NCBI RefSeq assembly: GCF_900115815.1
Contig: NZ_FOXV01000011.1
Location: 56,759 to 120,758, forward strand
Length of the DNA stretch: 64,000 nucleotides
Direction: 5' to 3'
Source of the DNA: Roseivivax halotolerans
Lineage (GTDB): Bacteria > Pseudomonadota > Alphaproteobacteria > Rhodobacterales > Rhodobacteraceae
The stretch's first letter is position 1, and every line of letters starts with the position of its first letter. The notes beneath the pieces were generated by a model, which did not search any database, had not been told where the DNA came from, and worked only from the letters and a program-made list of their open reading frames with translations. A program made the translations under genes and the position numbers. Below, one piece after another: positions 47,881 through 55,733 of this stretch.

Positions 47881-48935
47881 GTGTCCAATCCCAGCATCTT
47901 CCGGTTCGTGGCTTCGTCGATATCGCCGCCCGCGAAGTCGTCGAAGGCGTGCGGGGTGACGCGGATGATGTGATCGCGCACGAAGGCCGCGCCTTCGCGG
48001 GCGCCATCCTCGGGATGCTTGAGCGCGCATTCCCATTCGACCACCGCCCAGCCGTCGAAGTCGATCGCGGCAAGCTTGGAGAAGATCGCACCGAAATCGA
48101 CCTGTCCGTCACCGGGAGACCGGAAGCGGCCCGCGCGGTTCACCCAAGACTGGTAGCCGCCATAGACGCCCTGTCGGCCGGTCGGATTGAACTCCGCGTC
48201 CTTGACGTGGAACATCTTGATGCGCTCGGCATAGATGTCGATATTGTCAAGGTAATCAAGACATTGCAGCACATAGTGCGACGGGTCGTAGAGCATGTTG
48301 CAGCGCGCGTGACCGTCGAGGCGTTCCAGGAACATCTCGAAGGTCACGCCGTCATGCAGATCCTCCATCGGGTGGATCTCGTAGCAGACATCGACACCGC
48401 ACGCGTCGGCATGATCGAGGATCGGACGCCAGCGCGCGGCAAGTTCGTCGAAAGCGGTGTCGACAAGGCCCTGCGGCCGCTGCGGGAACGGATATACGAA
48501 GGGCCAGACGAGCCCGCCCGAGAACGTGACATGCTGGCCGATGCCAAGCTTGTTCGACGCGGTCAGTGCCTTTTTGACCTCCTCGGTCGCCCAGGCTTGC
48601 CGCTCTTTCGGCTTGCCCTGCACTTCGGGCGGGGCAAAGCCGTCGACCCAGGCGTCGTAAGCGGGATGTACGGCGACGAGCTGGCCCAGGATGTGAGTGG
48701 AGAGGTCCGTGACCTCGACCCCATTGGCGCGCGCCGTCCCGACCCATTCATCGCGATAGGTGTCCGACGTGGCGAGCTTGTCGAGATCGACGAGCCGCGC
48801 ATCCCAGGCCGGCACCTGCACGCCTTCGTAGCCGCAATCTGCTGCCCAGCGCGTTATGTTGTCCCATGAATTGAACGGCGCCTCATCCCCGGCGAATTGC
48901 GCCAGGAACAGGCCGGGGCCCTTGATCGTCTTCAT
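47877..48935 (-). CDS. Sugar phosphate isomerase/epimerase-family TIM-barrel protein
   Basis: 352 residues with GGGAGGAC before the ATG. A xylose-isomerase-like AP-endonuclease fold is indicated by VCYEIHPMEDLHDG and NMLYDPSHYVLQ (metal Glu/Asp/His), MFHVKDAEFNPTGRQG, and AVVEWECAL near the C-terminus. Such proteins isomerise or epimerise keto-sugars made by Gfo/Idh partners. It is first in the operon and divergent from the LacI gene. Confidence 0.9.
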   Translation of the reverse strand: MKTIKGPGLFLAQFAGDEAPFNSWDNITRWAADCGYEGVQVPAWDARLVDLDKLATSDTYRDEWVGTARANGVEVTDLSTHILGQLVAVHPAYDAWVDGFAPPEVQGKPKERQAWATEEVKKALTASNKLGIGQHVTFSGGLVWPFVYPFPQRPQGLVDTAFDELAARWRPILDHADACGVDVCYEIHPMEDLHDGVTFEMFLERLDGHARCNMLYDPSHYVLQCLDYLDNIDIYAERIKMFHVKDAEFNPTGRQGVYGGYQSWVNRAGRFRSPGDGQVDFGAIFSKLAAIDFDGWAVVEWECALKHPEDGAREGAAFVRDHIIRVTPHAFDDFAGGDIDEATNRKMLGLDT

Positions 48936-48992
48936 CTGTCCTCCCTCTCCAAGCCGCGCACAACTCCTCAATTATGCATCGACTCAGCTTTC

Positions 48993-49006
48993 TGTAATCG
49001 ATTACA
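48993..49006. promoter_or_regulatory. LacI-family operator
   Basis: TGTAATCGATTACA is a perfect 14-bp palindrome with the central CG step typical of LacI/GalR sites. It lies 58 bp upstream of the isomerase start and 61 bp upstream of the regulator, in the shared divergent promoter region. Confidence 0.75.
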
Positions 49007-49067
49007 TCAGTCTCGGGTCTTGCAGGCAAGTCTCAATCTTGCTCCGAAGCGCCAACAAGGAGAACCG

Positions 49068-50081
49068 ATGAGCCCACGCGTCCGTATCGCAGATGTCGCC
49101 GCTGCCGCGGGCGTGTCGACGGCGACCGTCAGCCGGACGCTGTCCTCGCCCGGCCTCGTGGGCGAGAAGACGCGCGAACGGGTCATGGCCGCCGTCTCCG
49201 CCACGGGCTACAGGATCAACGCCGCCGCGCGCGATCTGCGCCGACAGCAGCCGCGGGCGATCCTGGTTCTCGCACCGAACCTCGCGAACACGTTCTTCAG
49301 CCGGATCATCGCCGCCATTCAGGATGTCGCGCGACAGGCCGGGCTTGCCGTGCAGATTTCGGACAGTCGCGCGGGAACGGATGTGCTCGAGGCCATCGTT
49401 CAGAGCGGGCGGGCGGACGGCATCGTGCTGCTCGACGGCGCGCTGCCGCCGGACATGGTCCGCAACTGGACGCTGCCTGTCATCCAGCTTTGCGAATGGA
49501 ACGACGGCTATGCCCTGCCGGGGCTACGCATCGACAATGCCGCCGCGGCGCGGGTTGCCGTCGATCATCTCGCCGCCCTCGGGCACGAGCGCATCCTGCA
49601 TGTCTCGGGGCCTGCCGAGAACGTGTTGAGCCAGGCACGCCAGGCCGGCTTCCGGGAAGCCATGACCGCACGAGGCTTGCCCGCCGATATCCATGATGGC
49701 GGGTTCACGATCGAAGCCGGGGCGGCCGCCGCGCATGTCTGGGCCGCGATGGCGGACCGTCCGACGGCGGTCTTCACCGCATCGGACGAATGCGCCTTCG
49801 GCTTCATTTCGGAATGCTACCGGCTCGGCTTCGAGGTGCCGCGCGACGTGAGCGTGATCGGGTTCGACGACGTCGACTTCGCGGGCCATTTCATCCCGCC
49901 GCTCACCACCATTCACCAGCCGCGCGCGCGTCTGGGACGTCAAGCCGCCGAACGGCTGGTCTCGGCCCTTCTGGAGGATGCGCCGCTCGGAGAGGGCTAC
50001 GACCAGATCCCGCCGCATCTCGTGATCCGGTCCAGCACTACGGCTTACAGAGCGAAAACACAGGGCGGATCGGCCGCCTGA
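49068..50081 (+). CDS. LacI-family transcriptional regulator
   Basis: 337 residues with AAGGAGAA upstream. The N-terminal helix-turn-helix VRIADVAAAAGVSTATVSRTL and hinge helix are followed by a periplasmic-binding-like effector domain (ILVLAPNLANTFFSRIIAAI, HERILHVSGP, VSVIGFDDVDFAGHFIPPLTT). Genes divergent from it encode a sugar importer and two enzymes, so a sugar inducer is expected. Confidence 0.93.
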   Translation: MSPRVRIADVAAAAGVSTATVSRTLSSPGLVGEKTRERVMAAVSATGYRINAAARDLRRQQPRAILVLAPNLANTFFSRIIAAIQDVARQAGLAVQISDSRAGTDVLEAIVQSGRADGIVLLDGALPPDMVRNWTLPVIQLCEWNDGYALPGLRIDNAAAARVAVDHLAALGHERILHVSGPAENVLSQARQAGFREAMTARGLPADIHDGGFTIEAGAAAAHVWAAMADRPTAVFTASDECAFGFISECYRLGFEVPRDVSVIGFDDVDFAGHFIPPLTTIHQPRARLGRQAAERLVSALLEDAPLGEGYDQIPPHLVIRSSTTAYRAKTQGGSAA

Positions 50082-50242
50082 TCGGGCCTGTTCGTGATGC
50101 GGCCTGGAGTCCGTTTCTCTGGCTTCGGCCAGCACGGGGGCGGCACCGACGCCGCGCCAGACAAGCGCGCCGAGGACCTGGGCCGGCTCGTGTCCAAGCC
50201 GCCCTTTTGAGGGTCCGCATTTGTCAAAGGCGCTCTTCAGAC

Positions 50243-50276
50243 ACGTAAATGGCGGCCCCGAAAGATCGGGGCCGCC
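50243..50276 (-). terminator. Terminator of the orphan betaine-type binding-protein gene
   Basis: GGCGGCCCCGA (50251-50261) pairs with TCGGGGCCGCC (50266-50276); ATTTACG follows on the minus strand. It lies 20 bp past the stop at 50297. Confidence 0.7.
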
Positions 50277-50296
50277 ATGCGCGCAGGATGAGCGGC

Positions 50297-51271
50297 TTAC
50301 TGCTCGAGCACGCTTGCGAGGTTCTCGCGCGCGCTGTCGCTGATCCAATCGGACCACGTGTCCTGATAGTTGGTCAGGTAGTAGACCGCGCCTTCTTCAC
50401 CCGAGGCGGAGTTGTCTTCCATCCAGGCCACGATGGTGTTCATCGTATCTGTCTCGAAGGTCATGTTCGACAGGAACTCCGTCAGCTCGGGATACTCCTC
50501 GGAGAAGTCCGTGGTGACAGCTGTCTTGATCTCCGCCGGCGGGAAGGACGTGCGGCCGACATCGGTCGCGCCCGGGTTCTGCGCCGCTTCGTGAGCTTCC
50601 TGATTGTACTCGCCCATATCGACCTGGACCATGTCGTAGCGGCCGATCACCGCGGTCGGGGCCCAGTAATAGCCGAACCAAGGCTCCTCGTTCTCGAAGG
50701 CCGAAGCGATGGAGGTCGCCAGCGTCTCGCCGGAGCCGTGGTTGAAGACCTCGATCCCGGCATCCTCGACGCCGAAGGCCGGCAGGAGGTTATCGTTGAA
50801 GACCCGGCAGCCCCAGCCTTCGGGGCAGTTGTGGAAGCGCCCGCCAACCAGCTCGGGTTTTTCCAGAACGCCGTCGATCGTGGTCAGCTCGGGATGTTCT
50901 TCGGCAAGGTAGGCCGGGATCCACCAGGCATCGACGCCGCCCGGATCGAGCACGGCGCCCAGCTCCACGATGCTGCCTTCGGATTTGAGGCGCTCATAGA
51001 CTTGGCCGGTCGCGTTGGTCCAAAGCTCGGTCACGATGTCGGGCTCGCCGTTTTCGGCGACCGATGTCACGGCGGGCACCGTGTCGGAGGGCACGATGGA
51101 GACGTCGCAGCCATAGCCCTGCTGCATGATGAAAGTGGCCACGTTGGTCACGACCGAGGCCGACGCCCAGTTCATTTCGGTGATCGAGACTTCGCCGCAC
51201 TCACCGCCATCCTGGGCAAAGGCCGGAGCGGCGAGGAGCGTGAGGGCGGTCGTCAAAGCAAGCTTTTTCAT
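50297..51271 (-). CDS. Glycine betaine/proline-type ABC substrate-binding protein (OpuAC family), orphan
   Basis: 324 residues with a signal peptide (1-19, APAFA). The OpuAC-like fold is indicated by ITEMNWASASVVTNVATFIMQQGYGCDV, PDIVTELWTN, and aromatic box candidates such as DAWWIPAYL and EPWFGYYWAPT. No permease or ATPase is adjacent, so it must serve a transporter encoded elsewhere. The ligand is probably a quaternary amine such as betaine, choline or proline betaine. Confidence 0.88.
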   Translation of the reverse strand: MKKLALTTALTLLAAPAFAQDGGECGEVSITEMNWASASVVTNVATFIMQQGYGCDVSIVPSDTVPAVTSVAENGEPDIVTELWTNATGQVYERLKSEGSIVELGAVLDPGGVDAWWIPAYLAEEHPELTTIDGVLEKPELVGGRFHNCPEGWGCRVFNDNLLPAFGVEDAGIEVFNHGSGETLATSIASAFENEEPWFGYYWAPTAVIGRYDMVQVDMGEYNQEAHEAAQNPGATDVGRTSFPPAEIKTAVTTDFSEEYPELTEFLSNMTFETDTMNTIVAWMEDNSASGEEGAVYYLTNYQDTWSDWISDSARENLASVLEQ

Positions 51272-51587
51272 GTGATCCCTGTCTTCGGTTGTTGAACTTT
51301 GCGAGGCGCAGATCTGCAATCTGCGCTCCGCTTCGGTGTCGGTTTCGTGAACCGGCCCCCCCATAACGCCGATCGCCCCGCGGCTACAACCGCTCTCCCG
51401 GTCCCGTTTCATTTGGCGGATGGTCTGGAAGAACGTTCGGGGCGCGCGCGTCGCCGGTATGAGACCCAAAAGAGCCGAACGGGAAGTTCAGACCGCTCGC
51501 GTCAACCTTTCATCAAGCTCAGTCACCCTATTCTGCCATGCGCCTCTCCAGGGGGAGAACGACCGCGCGCGCTCTTGAAGGACTGAC
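51272..51587. promoter_or_regulatory. Intergenic promoter region with a palindrome (51306-51326)
   Basis: This 316-bp divergent gap separates the betaine-type SBP and the Hint protein. GCGCAGAT (51306-51313) and ATCTGCGC (51319-51326) are perfect 8-bp arms with a 5-nt spacer, 35 bp upstream of the SBP start, a good operator candidate. I see nothing coding in the rest. Confidence 0.45.
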
Positions 51588-52679
51588 ATGGCAACCATTT
51601 TCGACCTGATCGAAGTGACCGGAATTTTCGCGAATACCACCTATTCAGAAACGAACGGCAACTTGCTCGGCGTGGTCGATGGCGCGGTGTCGGGCGCGTT
51701 CGACGACGGCGAGTTCGACGAAAATGACGTGTTTACCCTGGATGGCCAGACCTACCGGATCGATCTGATACAGGAACCGGCTAGCAGCGGCCGATTCGTT
51801 CTGGGGGACGGAACCAACCTGAGCTTCGACCCTCAGCACGAAAGCAACCTCGATGTCGTTTTTCTGACCGTATCGAACACGTCCGAGACGCGGTATTTCA
51901 TCATCCCGAGTGACGATTACGGCGATATGAACGTCCAGGAGATCCGGACTGGCAGCCTGACGGATGTCGCCGGGAGCGATGCCGCCCTCGTCTCGACGCA
52001 GAATCACGCGATCAACGTCGTCTGTTTCACCGGGGAGACGCTGATCGGCATGGCAGACGGCACGGAGCGGAGCGCCGAGGATCTCTCGATCGGTGACCTC
52101 GTCCTGACCCAGGACAGTGGAGCGCAGCCGATCCGGGGGATTTCGCGGCACAAGCTGGGAGTCGCGACGATGCTGCGGCATCCGCGCCTCCGCCCGGTCC
52201 GGATCGGGCCAAACGTATTGGCGCCGGGTATTCCCTCGCGCGATCTGCGGGTGTCGCCGCAACACCGCATCCTCGTCAGATCACGCATTGCAAGCCGCAT
52301 GTTCGGCAGCGACGAGGTCCTGGTCGCAGCGAAGCACCTCGTCGGAGTGAGCGGGGTCGACGTGGACAGGGCCACATGGTCGGTCACCTACGTTCATTTC
52401 ATGTTCGATCGGCACGAGATCGTCTTCGCAGATGGCGCCCCATGCGAAAGCCTGTGGCTTGGTCCGCAAGCCCTTGCAACGCTCGGGCCTGACCCGTTGG
52501 GCAAGATCGAGACGAGAATGGACGGTGAGGATGCGATGCCTTCCGAGGCGGTCAGCCCTTCGCGGCCCTTGGTGGACGGACATCGCGCGCGAAAAATGTC
52601 TGAGCGCCACCGGAAGAACGCGAAAGCGCTTCTCGACACGGCCTGGTGTCCTGCCGCATCCCAGGAAAGGCCGACTTAA
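51588..52679 (+). CDS. Hint (Hedgehog/intein-type) domain protein
   Basis: 363 residues. Residues 1-140 form an acidic N-terminal region of unknown fold. The Hint domain begins at VCFTGETLIGMADGTERSAEDLSIGDLV, with the nucleophilic Cys, and contains RVSPQHRILVRS (block with His) and a later VTYVHFMFDRHEIVFADG segment. This is the Hint_2 type frequent in Rhodobacteraceae. Such domains may self-cleave the N-terminal part. No signal peptide is evident; the C-terminal 60 residues are basic and polar. Confidence 0.85.
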   Translation: MATIFDLIEVTGIFANTTYSETNGNLLGVVDGAVSGAFDDGEFDENDVFTLDGQTYRIDLIQEPASSGRFVLGDGTNLSFDPQHESNLDVVFLTVSNTSETRYFIIPSDDYGDMNVQEIRTGSLTDVAGSDAALVSTQNHAINVVCFTGETLIGMADGTERSAEDLSIGDLVLTQDSGAQPIRGISRHKLGVATMLRHPRLRPVRIGPNVLAPGIPSRDLRVSPQHRILVRSRIASRMFGSDEVLVAAKHLVGVSGVDVDRATWSVTYVHFMFDRHEIVFADGAPCESLWLGPQALATLGPDPLGKIETRMDGEDAMPSEAVSPSRPLVDGHRARKMSERHRKNAKALLDTAWCPAASQERPT

Positions 52680-52904
52680 GGTCGGCTCGTGACCTCGAAG
52701 CCCACGAGCCTGCGCCGCTTTCCTTAAATGTGAGGGGGCTGGGATGCCGGTGATGTGACACCGGACGGCCGCCCTGCGCCGGTTCTGAATCGCACCGGCT
52801 GGCCACAATTTCCGCACCGACAGCGCCGGGGCGACATTCGCCTCGACCCGGCGCCCCATCCAATTGACACGACCGCATGTCATCCGGGAAAAGGCCGCCA
52901 TTGC

Positions 52905-53957
52905 ATGCGTAACCCGGACGTCGACATGAGAACTCTGACCTATGGTCTGGCACTGACATTGATGATCGGCTGGGTTCTCTGGATCGGCAAGCCGGTTCTC
53001 CTGCCGGTGCTTTCCGCGATCATCGCGGTGTACGTTCTGTTGACTGCCGCGGCGAGCATGGGGCAGTTGCCGGTCCTTGGGCGTTTTCCCAACTGGGCGC
53101 TGAGGGCGATCATCCTGCTCCTTTTCACCTGCGCGGTGATCCTTCTCTTCGTGCTGGTGATCAATAACCTCGCGCAAGTGGCAGCCGCCCTGCCCCGCTA
53201 CGAAACAAATCTCGACGCGATCGCGACCCAATTCGCTGGGCTTTTGCGAATCGAGAACGAGCCGACCTGGGAAAATCTCAGAAGCGCCACGCTGGACCGC
53301 ATCGATATGGGAAGCTGGGTGACACCGGCCCTTCTGTCGTTGCAGGATTTCGGGGTCGCCCTGTTCCTGGTCGTTCTCTACGCGAGCTTCATCATGGCCG
53401 AGCGCGGCACGATGGCGAAGAAGGTCGTCATCGCGATGGGCGGCGAGACGACCGGGGAGCGTGCCCTGTCGCTTCTGAGCCGGATCAACGAACGCGTCGG
53501 GGAATACCTCTTCGTGAAGACGGTTCTGAACGTCCTTCTCGGCGGGATTTCCTACGCGATCATGCTGGTGCTCGGCATCGAGTTCGCGCTCTTCTGGGCG
53601 GTGCTGATCGCTTTCCTGAATTACATCCCGTATTTCGGATCAATCGTCGGCGTGGTGTTTCCGGTCCTCCTGAGCCTCGCGCAATTCGGCTCTCTGTGGA
53701 TGTCCGGCGTCGTCCTGATTTCCCTGACCACCGCGCAGATGTTCATCGGCGCGTATCTTGAGCCGCGCATGATGGGACGCGCGTTCAATCTCAGTCCCTT
53801 CGTCGTTCTCTTGGCGCTTGCCTTCTGGAGCACGCTCTGGGGCCTGGCAGGCGCCCTTCTCGCCGTTCCGATGACAGCGAGCCTCGTGATGGTTCTGGCC
53901 GAGATCAAGCTGACGCGCCCCGTGGCGATCCTTCTGTCAGCCAGTGGGCGGGTCTGA
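52905..53957 (+). CDS. AI-2E-family transporter
   Basis: 350 residues from the ATG at 52905; an ATG at 52926 is also possible and no clear ribosome binding site decides. Seven to eight hydrophobic segments, a long cytoplasmic/periplasmic middle loop, and the C-terminal FLNYIPYFGSIVGVVFPVLL and LEPRMMGRAFNLSPFVVLLAL motifs define the AI-2E/PerM family. Members export small molecules or ions; the AI-2 link is historical. It stands alone. Confidence 0.88.
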   Translation: MRNPDVDMRTLTYGLALTLMIGWVLWIGKPVLLPVLSAIIAVYVLLTAAASMGQLPVLGRFPNWALRAIILLLFTCAVILLFVLVINNLAQVAAALPRYETNLDAIATQFAGLLRIENEPTWENLRSATLDRIDMGSWVTPALLSLQDFGVALFLVVLYASFIMAERGTMAKKVVIAMGGETTGERALSLLSRINERVGEYLFVKTVLNVLLGGISYAIMLVLGIEFALFWAVLIAFLNYIPYFGSIVGVVFPVLLSLAQFGSLWMSGVVLISLTTAQMFIGAYLEPRMMGRAFNLSPFVVLLALAFWSTLWGLAGALLAVPMTASLVMVLAEIKLTRPVAILLSASGRV

Positions 53958-54052
53958 CGAGCAGGTGGGACGTTTCGCCGGTCTTCGAGTTTTCCGGCCA
54001 GCCCCGTAAGCCCTGTTCCCATCCACCGTTCGGCATTGCGGCAACATGTGCC

Positions 54053-54087
54053 CGAAGAAAACAGGCCCGGCGAGACATCGCCGGGCC
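54053..54087 (-). terminator. Terminator of the PCu(A)C-like gene
   Basis: GGCCCGGCGA (54064-54073) pairs with TCGCCGGGCC (54078-54087) around GACA. On the minus strand TGTTTTCTTC follows; on the plus strand the sequence GTATTCATTT is also T-rich, so it may also stop readthrough from the AI-2E gene. Confidence 0.8.
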
Positions 54088-54124
54088 GTATTCATTTCAG
54101 AAAGGTCCGCCGAACGGAATTCGG

Positions 54125-54613
54125 TCAGCTCGTTTCCGCGTCGTGATCATGGTCGTGATCGCCATGCTCCACCTCGACCTCGATCTCCATCTCTCCGAGA
54201 CCGTCGAATGTCAGGTGCGCGTGGAAGTGGTCTCCGCCTTTGAAGGCTTCCTGGACGTTATGGAAGACGACGTGAACGCCGCTCGGCTGCATGGTCAGCA
54301 CCTGGCCCGGTGCGATCTCCAGGGCTTTCACCTCGCGGACCGACATGGTGCCGCTGTCGCTCACGGAGGGTGCCTGGAAGATGCCGCTATCTGCGAAATC
54401 GACCGACGCGCCGGTCAGCGTGACAGCGGTGTCGGTGGTGTTCTCGATGGTCATGAAGACATCCATCGAATGGGCGGAGGCGCTCACTTCGACGGTATGG
54501 GCATGGCTGACCACGATACCGTTCGCTTCGAAGATATCGCCATCATGGTGCGCGGCAGCAGGCATGATGAATGCGGCCGATATCGCGGCCGCGGTAATTG
54601 CACGGTGGAACAT
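54125..54613 (-). CDS. Secreted PCu(A)C-like metallochaperone with an altered copper site and His-rich tail
   Basis: 162 residues with a signal peptide (1-21, MPAAAHH) and the DUF461/PCu(A)C beta-sandwich (FMTIENTTDTAVTLTGASVDFADSG; ALEIAPGQVLTMQPSGVHVVF). The copper motif H(M)x10Mx21HxM is broken: the first His is Phe or Gln, and the final HxM reads HVV; a Met and a His remain. The mature N-terminus (AHHDGD) and C-terminus (EHGDHDHDHD) are His/Asp-rich. It is a single-gene unit preceded by a cobalamin riboswitch, suggesting a cobalt- or cobalamin-linked job instead of cytochrome oxidase copper delivery. Confidence 0.82.
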   Translation of the reverse strand: MFHRAITAAAISAAFIMPAAAHHDGDIFEANGIVVSHAHTVEVSASAHSMDVFMTIENTTDTAVTLTGASVDFADSGIFQAPSVSDSGTMSVREVKALEIAPGQVLTMQPSGVHVVFHNVQEAFKGGDHFHAHLTFDGLGEMEIEVEVEHGDHDHDHDAETS

Positions 54614-54654
54614 AGTGATCTCCTGTTCGGGGCCCTCCGCCCCGGTGGTTGGCT

Positions 54655-54850
54655 CAAGTCATGTCCGCTGACAGGTTTCCTGGCTCGCGGTGGACGATCC
54701 GACCCCCACCTTCCCAACCTGTCGGTCAGTGGCATTACGGAGATCGACATGCCGCTTACAGTTGCGGGGGCAGCGTCGGCGTCTTACCGACTTCCCTAAT
54801 CTTCTCGGACGAACTCACCGTAGCAGGCCGCGCCTCGAACGCAATCGGCG
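54655..54850 (-). ncRNA. Cobalamin riboswitch
   Basis: On the minus strand the core elements appear in order: TAGGGAAGTCGG, GCTGCCCCCGCAACTGTAAGCGG (split around 54760), CCACTG, GGGAAGGTGGGGG, and the B12 box AGCCAGGAAACCTG. It ends about 45 nt before the PCu(A)C-like ATG. A short CGGGG/CCCCG hairpin between the aptamer and the ribosome binding site could be the expression platform. By analogy adenosyl- or methylcobalamin would repress the gene. Confidence 0.9.
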
Positions 54851-55027
54851 CAGGCAAAGATAAATCGCGGATGTCATTGTAATTCTCCGCGCGGGTCGTC
54901 ATATCTCGATGGCTTGCGTATTTTGCTCGACCCTCTGTCTCCGCTTTGCCGGCCTCAGTTGAAGATCGAAACTGGCACGGCCAAAGCTGTCGCATCCAGC
55001 GGACAGCACACACAAGGAGACAACGGT

Positions 55028-55234
55028 ATGGCCACTGGCACCGTAAAATGGTTCAATTCCACCAAAGGCTTCGGCTTCATCGAGCCGGAATCCGGCGGCA
55101 AGGACGTGTTCGTCCACATCTCTGCTGTCGAGCGTTCGGGCCTGTCCGAGCTCAAGGACAACCAGAAGGTGACCTTCGAGATCGAAAGCGGCCGCGACGG
55201 TCGCGAATCCGCGACGAATCTCGAACTCGCGTGA
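55028..55234 (+). CDS. Cold-shock protein, CspA family
   Basis: 68 residues, with AAGGAGA upstream. The RNP1 and RNP2 motifs ([11 protein letters not shown] and VFVHISAV) and the leading [11 protein letters not shown] are intact. It is a single-stranded nucleic-acid chaperone. A 250-nt leader upstream has no other gene and may hold a long 5' UTR, common for csp genes. Confidence 0.95.
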   Translation: MATGTVKWFNSTKGFGFIEPESGGKDVFVHISAVERSGLSELKDNQKVTFEIESGRDGRESATNLELA

Positions 55235-55359
55235 TCGAACGCACGCGGCACGCGCTCTGATGCGTGTCGCGGTGCACTAAGCTTGCCGGAGCGCGGTCCC
55301 GTCGCGCACCGGCTCTCGAACCGCCAATGGCGGCACACTCGATCCGTGAAGGCACTCGC

Positions 55360-55575
55360 ATGAGTTCGAAGAAATCCGTTCCGGGGCCCTCGAAATCCGA
55401 GACGCGCGCAGAACAGACCACCGCCATCGCGACCGAGATCATTGACCGCGAAACCAGCGCTCGCACCGCGAAAACCGAGCGTTTGCGCGCTGCCAGGTTG
55501 CAGCGTGACGCCGATGATCGTGCAGCCGATCCGAAGAAGCCGGCCAAGCGCACTGCCGCCAAGGGCAAGGACTGA
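55360..55575 (+). CDS. Small charged protein of unknown function
   Basis: 71 residues from the ATG at 55360. It is rich in Arg, Lys, Ala, Thr and Glu, with a helical central part (TTAIATEIIDRETSARTAKTERLRAARLQRD) and a Lys/Ala-rich tail. No signal peptide, membrane segment or cysteine. It follows the cold-shock gene by 125 bp. I do not recognise a family. Confidence 0.55.
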   Translation: MSSKKSVPGPSKSETRAEQTTAIATEIIDRETSARTAKTERLRAARLQRDADDRAADPKKPAKRTAAKGKD

Positions 55576-55733
55576 TCGCGCAGCCGGAGCCCGCATCGCG
55601 GGGATTCGAAACGCGGCCTTAAAAACGTCTGACCAGATGCGGCACGTCTGCTTTTTATTCGATGGATGTCCAGGAACTCGCGAAGGCATTCTCGCGTTTT
55701 CCACACTGAGCAGATACGTTTGAGGAGTTTCCG

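Noticed and set aside
50082..50250. Short frames after the lacI-type gene
   Set aside because: Low-complexity Arg/Pro-rich translations without ribosome binding sites or family similarity; the segment ends in the hairpin of the opposite gene.
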